Source: Helianthus annuus (lineage: Eukaryota > Streptophyta > Magnoliopsida > Asterales > Asteraceae). Taken from it: a stretch of DNA of 64,000 nucleotides. Numbering within the stretch: position 1 is the stretch's first letter; every line of letters begins with the position of its first letter. The notes under the pieces were generated by a model. It worked only from the letters and a program-made list of their open reading frames with translations. It had not been told where the DNA came from and ran no database searches. A program made the translations under genes and the position numbers. The stretch lies in assembly GCF_002127325.2 (NCBI RefSeq), contig NC_035448.2, positions 127,694,561 to 127,758,560 on the forward strand, read 5' to 3'. Shown piece after piece: positions 60,662 to 64,000 of the stretch.

Positions 60662-62843
60662 TGTCACACCCCCAAAATCCACACGCGGAGTACCACCGCT
60701 TGGAAGCGTGACTGACCAGGATCAAGCCACCAATCATATTGAACATGTAATTAATATCAAGTAAAATAAATGTAAACCATACATCCAATACGATAGGTGT
60801 TTCAAACATAACCATAGTTTCAAAGTGTAGCGGAAGCATAGTAAATAATCCAACACTAGTTAATAGTTTTAAATGTCATAATAGTTCAACGTAGAAACCA
60901 CGATCCTTGCCCACAACGACCCGCTTCTCCAGTGCAAGCTCCATAAGTACCTAAGGTCCTGCAAGGCATGCAGCAGAGAGTCAACAACTAGTTGAGCGAG
61001 TTCACAGTTAACAGTTCAGTAATAATATGGTATGCGTAATAGTAAGTTCGTTCGTTTATATCATGTTTCATATTTCCATCGCGGCCTCCCAGGCAGGTGT
61101 GCGAAGATATTAGGGGATGTTCTTCCCAAGTATTCTAGACTAGGTTTATTTGTATCGCGGCCTCCCAGGCAGGTGTGCGAAGGTTAGTAAGTTTAGTTCG
61201 CGGCCTTCCAAAGGCAGGTGTGCGAAGATGTCATAGTATCGCGGCCAACCCGTGGCAGGTGTGCGAAGATCAGTTCAATGAGTGTTACTAGTCTAGTAGG
61301 TTCGTATTCGTTAAGTTCTACCATCTGAGTGTGCATAACAATCTATCAAATCCCATTCCCCACCCGGGAACCCATGCCTTGGCTGTGTGAACTCACCTTG
61401 GGTTTGCTCGGTATGCTAAGTATGTGCTCAAAGTAAAATCAATCACGTCCTAGAGTATGTACGTACACAATCAGTTTGAATTCATGCAGTTCGCGTATAA
61501 ACATAATCAATGATCATCAAGTAGTACACATCACCAGTCAATATCACATAAGTCATGCATAGTGTTTAACATCAGTTAGTTAACTCAGTTACACTTAACA
61601 GGATTAAACTAGTTACTGTGCAGGTTATCCAAGTTGGCGAAACACATCAATTGGCGAAACACAGGTTTGGCGAAACATATTCTGTTTCGTCAAACCTCCT
61701 TTGGCGAAACACATTTTCAAATTCGTCAATCATCCTTGGCGAAACTAATTCTGTTTCGCCAAGACTTCCAATTCGTCAAACAATCACATTCGTCAATAAG
61801 CCAGTTACGTCAACATCCTAATTCGCCAACATTCAGATTCGTTAAACAGCAGTTACGTTAACACATCAGTTACAGGAAATCATGCAGTCAAATACGGAAA
61901 CCCTAATCATGCTAACTGCCGTCATCAATCATCAAACCATAATCATACAATCATCATGAAAATCATTTGTACCATAACATAATCATTCGTCCACTATCGT
62001 GTATATCGCTACGTTAACCAAATCATATTACAACAATCAACCTCTAGCATGAACCCTAGATCATGAGATCACAATATCACAATTACCCTAGTCAGATTAT
62101 CAATAACAACCAATCCGATTTCGGTACCCAGATTTGTAACAGATACGATAGATTCTAGTATTATCAACATATCAACCAATCATGGCATAATCAACATCTA
62201 GTATCAGCCTATACTTCTAGCAAAGTAGTTAATCGGTAGACGAACTAACAATCACACAAGAGTTAAACACTTACCACAACGAACAAGATAACAATCAAAT
62301 TGATTCGGGGCTTCGGAGACACAAGATTGCCGTCACACAGAAGAGATGAGCGTTCTAGGGTTCTAACTTTTACCAAAGGTGTGAACTAGAAGTCGTTTCA
62401 TGTTAATATACACGAGTTAGCGTTTTGGGCCCGTAGTGGGCTTTGGCGAGACTGGGCCGGCGAAACAGGATGTTTCGTTGAGATAGGGTTGACGAGACAG
62501 GCCTCCTGTTTCGTCGAGATGATGTTGGCGAATCTAGCCCTGATTCATCGGGCACTATGTGGTTTAATCAGTAGTCTATGTCTAATTGTTTCTCAGTACT
62601 CACATTGCAATGGTAATCACATATATGCATAACACAGTACGTTTTATTAACACATAACATGTACAGTTACAAGTCAAACAGTCAAAGTCAATGGTCAAGG
62701 TCAACGTGCATTAAATACGAGTCAAAAGGTCGAGTTGTCACATTATCCCCAACTTGAAAGAAATTTCGTCCCGAAATTTGGTACGTACCTACTGAGGAAG
62801 CTAGATAGGTTGCATCGTTCACTGGTTTTCCTGGGGTGTCACA
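60662..62843 (-). repeat. Element E 5' LTR
   Basis: 2182 bp. On the minus strand it starts TGTGACACCCC at 62843 and ends GGGGTGTGACA at 60662. It contains the 101-bp module (62743-62843), a GGCGAAAC-type motif array (61633-61860), an intron-like interval (61396 down to 60959) and four hairpin repeats (about 61078-61270) of the same kind as in A. The TSD GTGTA follows at 62844. Confidence 0.94.
61633..61860. repeat. GGCGAAAC / TTCGTCAA motif array in the E LTR
   Basis: About 14 copies of a short motif (GGCGAAAC, TTTCGCCAA, ATTCGTCAA, TTACGTCAA) in both orientations, about 16 bp apart. More copies occur at about 62445-62550. In the other LTR the array is at 44397-44474 plus 54491-54635, and D is inserted inside one motif. 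Confidence 0.82.
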
Positions 62844-64000
62844 GTGTATGCCGCACATTCCCTCGTGTATCTCTCTGATGAGGTATGTGGCATCCTGGGG
62901 GTTGACGCATCGTAGGAGTGGCCCTAGGTATGATTTACGGTATAAGATACCGTCTCCCATTTGATAATGGCACGCTTTATATTGTAGCTTGCGTGCCTCT
63001 GACTTGCTTTCGGGAGTCACACCTGATTGCAAATATGCAATAATTGGTGTCATCCAAGATGTTGTGCCGTATTGGATAACATTGACCTGGCGCAGGGGTA
63101 CCGAAGGATTCTGCAGAATTTCGATGCGTATCTCCTTTGCCAGGTGTTGGAAGCTGGTGGACGCAAGTTTTGAAAGTGCATCTGCGGATTTGTTTTCACT
63201 TCTGTTGATATGTCGGATATTGAACGAAGTGAACTTTGATGTTAGTTGCAGGGCTTGCTCGAGGTAGAGGATCATGATATCCCCCTTTGCGGCATAGTCG
63301 CCGCGTATCTGCCCTGCGACCAACAAAGAGTCGACGTGTGCTTCCAAATGTTGCACGCCGAGTTTGACTGCTAAACGTAGTCCTGCCAGTAGGGCCTCAT
63401 ATTCTGCCTCGTTATTTGTGCTTTTGAAATCGAGGCGGATTGCATATGTAAGTTCTTGGCCATCAGGGCTGACGAGTCGCAGACCTGCGCCTGCACCTTC
63501 CTCGTTAGAGGCACCATCAGTAAAAAGTGCCCAAGTTTCGGAGGAAGATGGTGCTGGTGTGGGATTTTGTGCTTCTTCGCATTCTTGAATGCGATTGGCC
63601 GGTACCTCGGCGGCGAAATCAGCTAAGACTTGGCCTTTAATCGCGGGGCGCGGTTTATAGTTCAGCGTGTGCGCGCCCAGCTCGATTGCCCATTTTGCTA
63701 ACCTCCCAGAAATGTCAGGTTTGGATAGGATCGGGCCGATCTTGTAATTGGTTAGCACCGTGATGACATGGTTTGCGAAGTATCGTCGCAACCGTCTTGA
63801 TGCATGTACTAGTGCTAATACCAATTTCTCCATTATTGAATATCTTGTCTCTGGGTCGTTGAGCATCTTGGTGATGTAATAGATGGGTGTTTGAACCCCC
63901 TCCCGCTACACTATCAGTACCGCACCTACCGCGTTGTCTGCGGCATATAGGTATAATATGAGTGGTTCATCCTTGCGTGGTGCGGTTAGAGTTGGGAGTT
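62844..64000 (-). pseudogene. Element F pol, 5' part: end of RT, RNase H and second RNase H
   Basis: Minus strand, entering from the right edge. It encodes the RT/RNase H region (PLILYLYAADNAVGAVL, then ETRYSIMEKL) and a second, archaeal-type RNase H domain (WALFTDGASN, NNEAEYEALLAGLRLA, NKSADALSKLAS) typical of the Tat lineage. It then continues to the linker before integrase, where E is inserted (62843/62844). The frame resumes in phase at 43419. A TAG at 63906-63908 breaks the frame, so F is dead at least there; the rest (63866 to 62849) is open. Confidence 0.87.

Larger units (their letters stand above)
43425..62843 (-). mobile_element. Element E: full-length Tekay-type chromovirus, inserted in F
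   Basis: Complete element with TSD GTGTA at 43420-43424 and 62844-62848. Both LTRs are 2182 bp once the D insertion is removed; by eye they differ at 5 sites (about 0.23%), implying a very recent insertion. The gag-pol frame is fully open. Primer site 60646-60658, PPT 55623-55633. This is the likeliest active or recently active copy in the window. Confidence 0.95.
42400..64000 (-). mobile_element. Element F: Tat-lineage Ty3/gypsy element, host of the nest
   Basis: The outermost element: pol in two blocks (62844-64000, 42400-43424) around E. Its antisense extra gene (38277-41618) and LTR-like DNA (33-38 kb) lie to the left; gag, most of RT and the 5' LTR lie beyond the right edge. Its 3' terminus could not be fixed, so the left limit given here is the end of pol. 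Confidence 0.8.

Noticed and set aside
62743..62843. A leftover fragment of another element beside the E 5' LTR
   Set aside because: The same 101 bp is in the E 3' LTR, both LTRs become equal (2182 bp), and the GTGTA TSD lies outside it, so it is part of the LTR.

Overview
This is a stretch of repeat-rich nuclear DNA from a flowering plant, most probably a eudicot and plausibly Asteraceae. The family guess is inference from the overall look of the retroelements and the lignin gene. Nearly all of the 64 kb is LTR retrotransposon, inserted one inside another. I recognise one host protein gene, a five-exon caffeoyl-CoA O-methyltransferase (CCoAOMT, minus strand, 28480-29896).

Layout. (1) 1-16636: an old Tekay/Del-type chromovirus 'B' (plus strand) is split inside its protease by a younger relative 'A' (553-10046). 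B resumes at 10047 and ends with a 3.5-kb LTR. (2) 17246-23320: a 5'-truncated relative 'C' with its 3' LTR. (3) 23321-26375: a minus-strand solo-LTR-like block. (4) 26376-33064: the host-gene island, holding CCoAOMT with its promoter, a SINE, a long-TIR element set in ATT microsatellites, and small TIR elements. (5) about 33065-64000: an old minus-strand Tat-lineage element 'F'. It has pol at 62844-64000 and 42400-43424, an opposite-strand multi-exon extra ORF at 38277-41618, and LTR-like DNA at 33-38 kb that carries a solo LTR with a 5-bp TSD. Chromovirus 'E' (43425-62843, minus, TSD GTGTA) sits in the F integrase region. Chromovirus 'D' (44475-54485, plus, TSD AAACA) sits in the 3' LTR of E. 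The order F then E then D follows from the nesting. It agrees with the LTR-pair differences I count by eye: 5 in 2182 bp for E and 4 in 2447 bp for D.

A, D and E share one plan: LTR, initiator-Met tRNA primer site, a leader hairpin, a two-exon gag-pol (about 90-bp intron near the gag start), then Gag, two zinc knuckles, protease, RT, RNase H, integrase and a terminal chromodomain, then PPT and LTR. E keeps the whole frame open (1550 aa after the inferred splice) and may be autonomous. D has one nonsense codon. A, B and C are broken.

The most unusual signals lie in the LTRs. First, all five chromovirus families carry an intron-like interval with matching donor, branch-site and acceptor blocks. 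In A, C, D and E this interval holds tandem hairpins whose stems covary while the loops stay constant. Second, A, D and E each carry a different array of a short family-specific motif. Third, an approximately 101-bp module containing PPT and LTR-start signals occurs once in B, twice in A, D and E, and three times in C. E and D provably used different copies of it as the LTR start, so the pol stop codon of E lies inside its own LTR.
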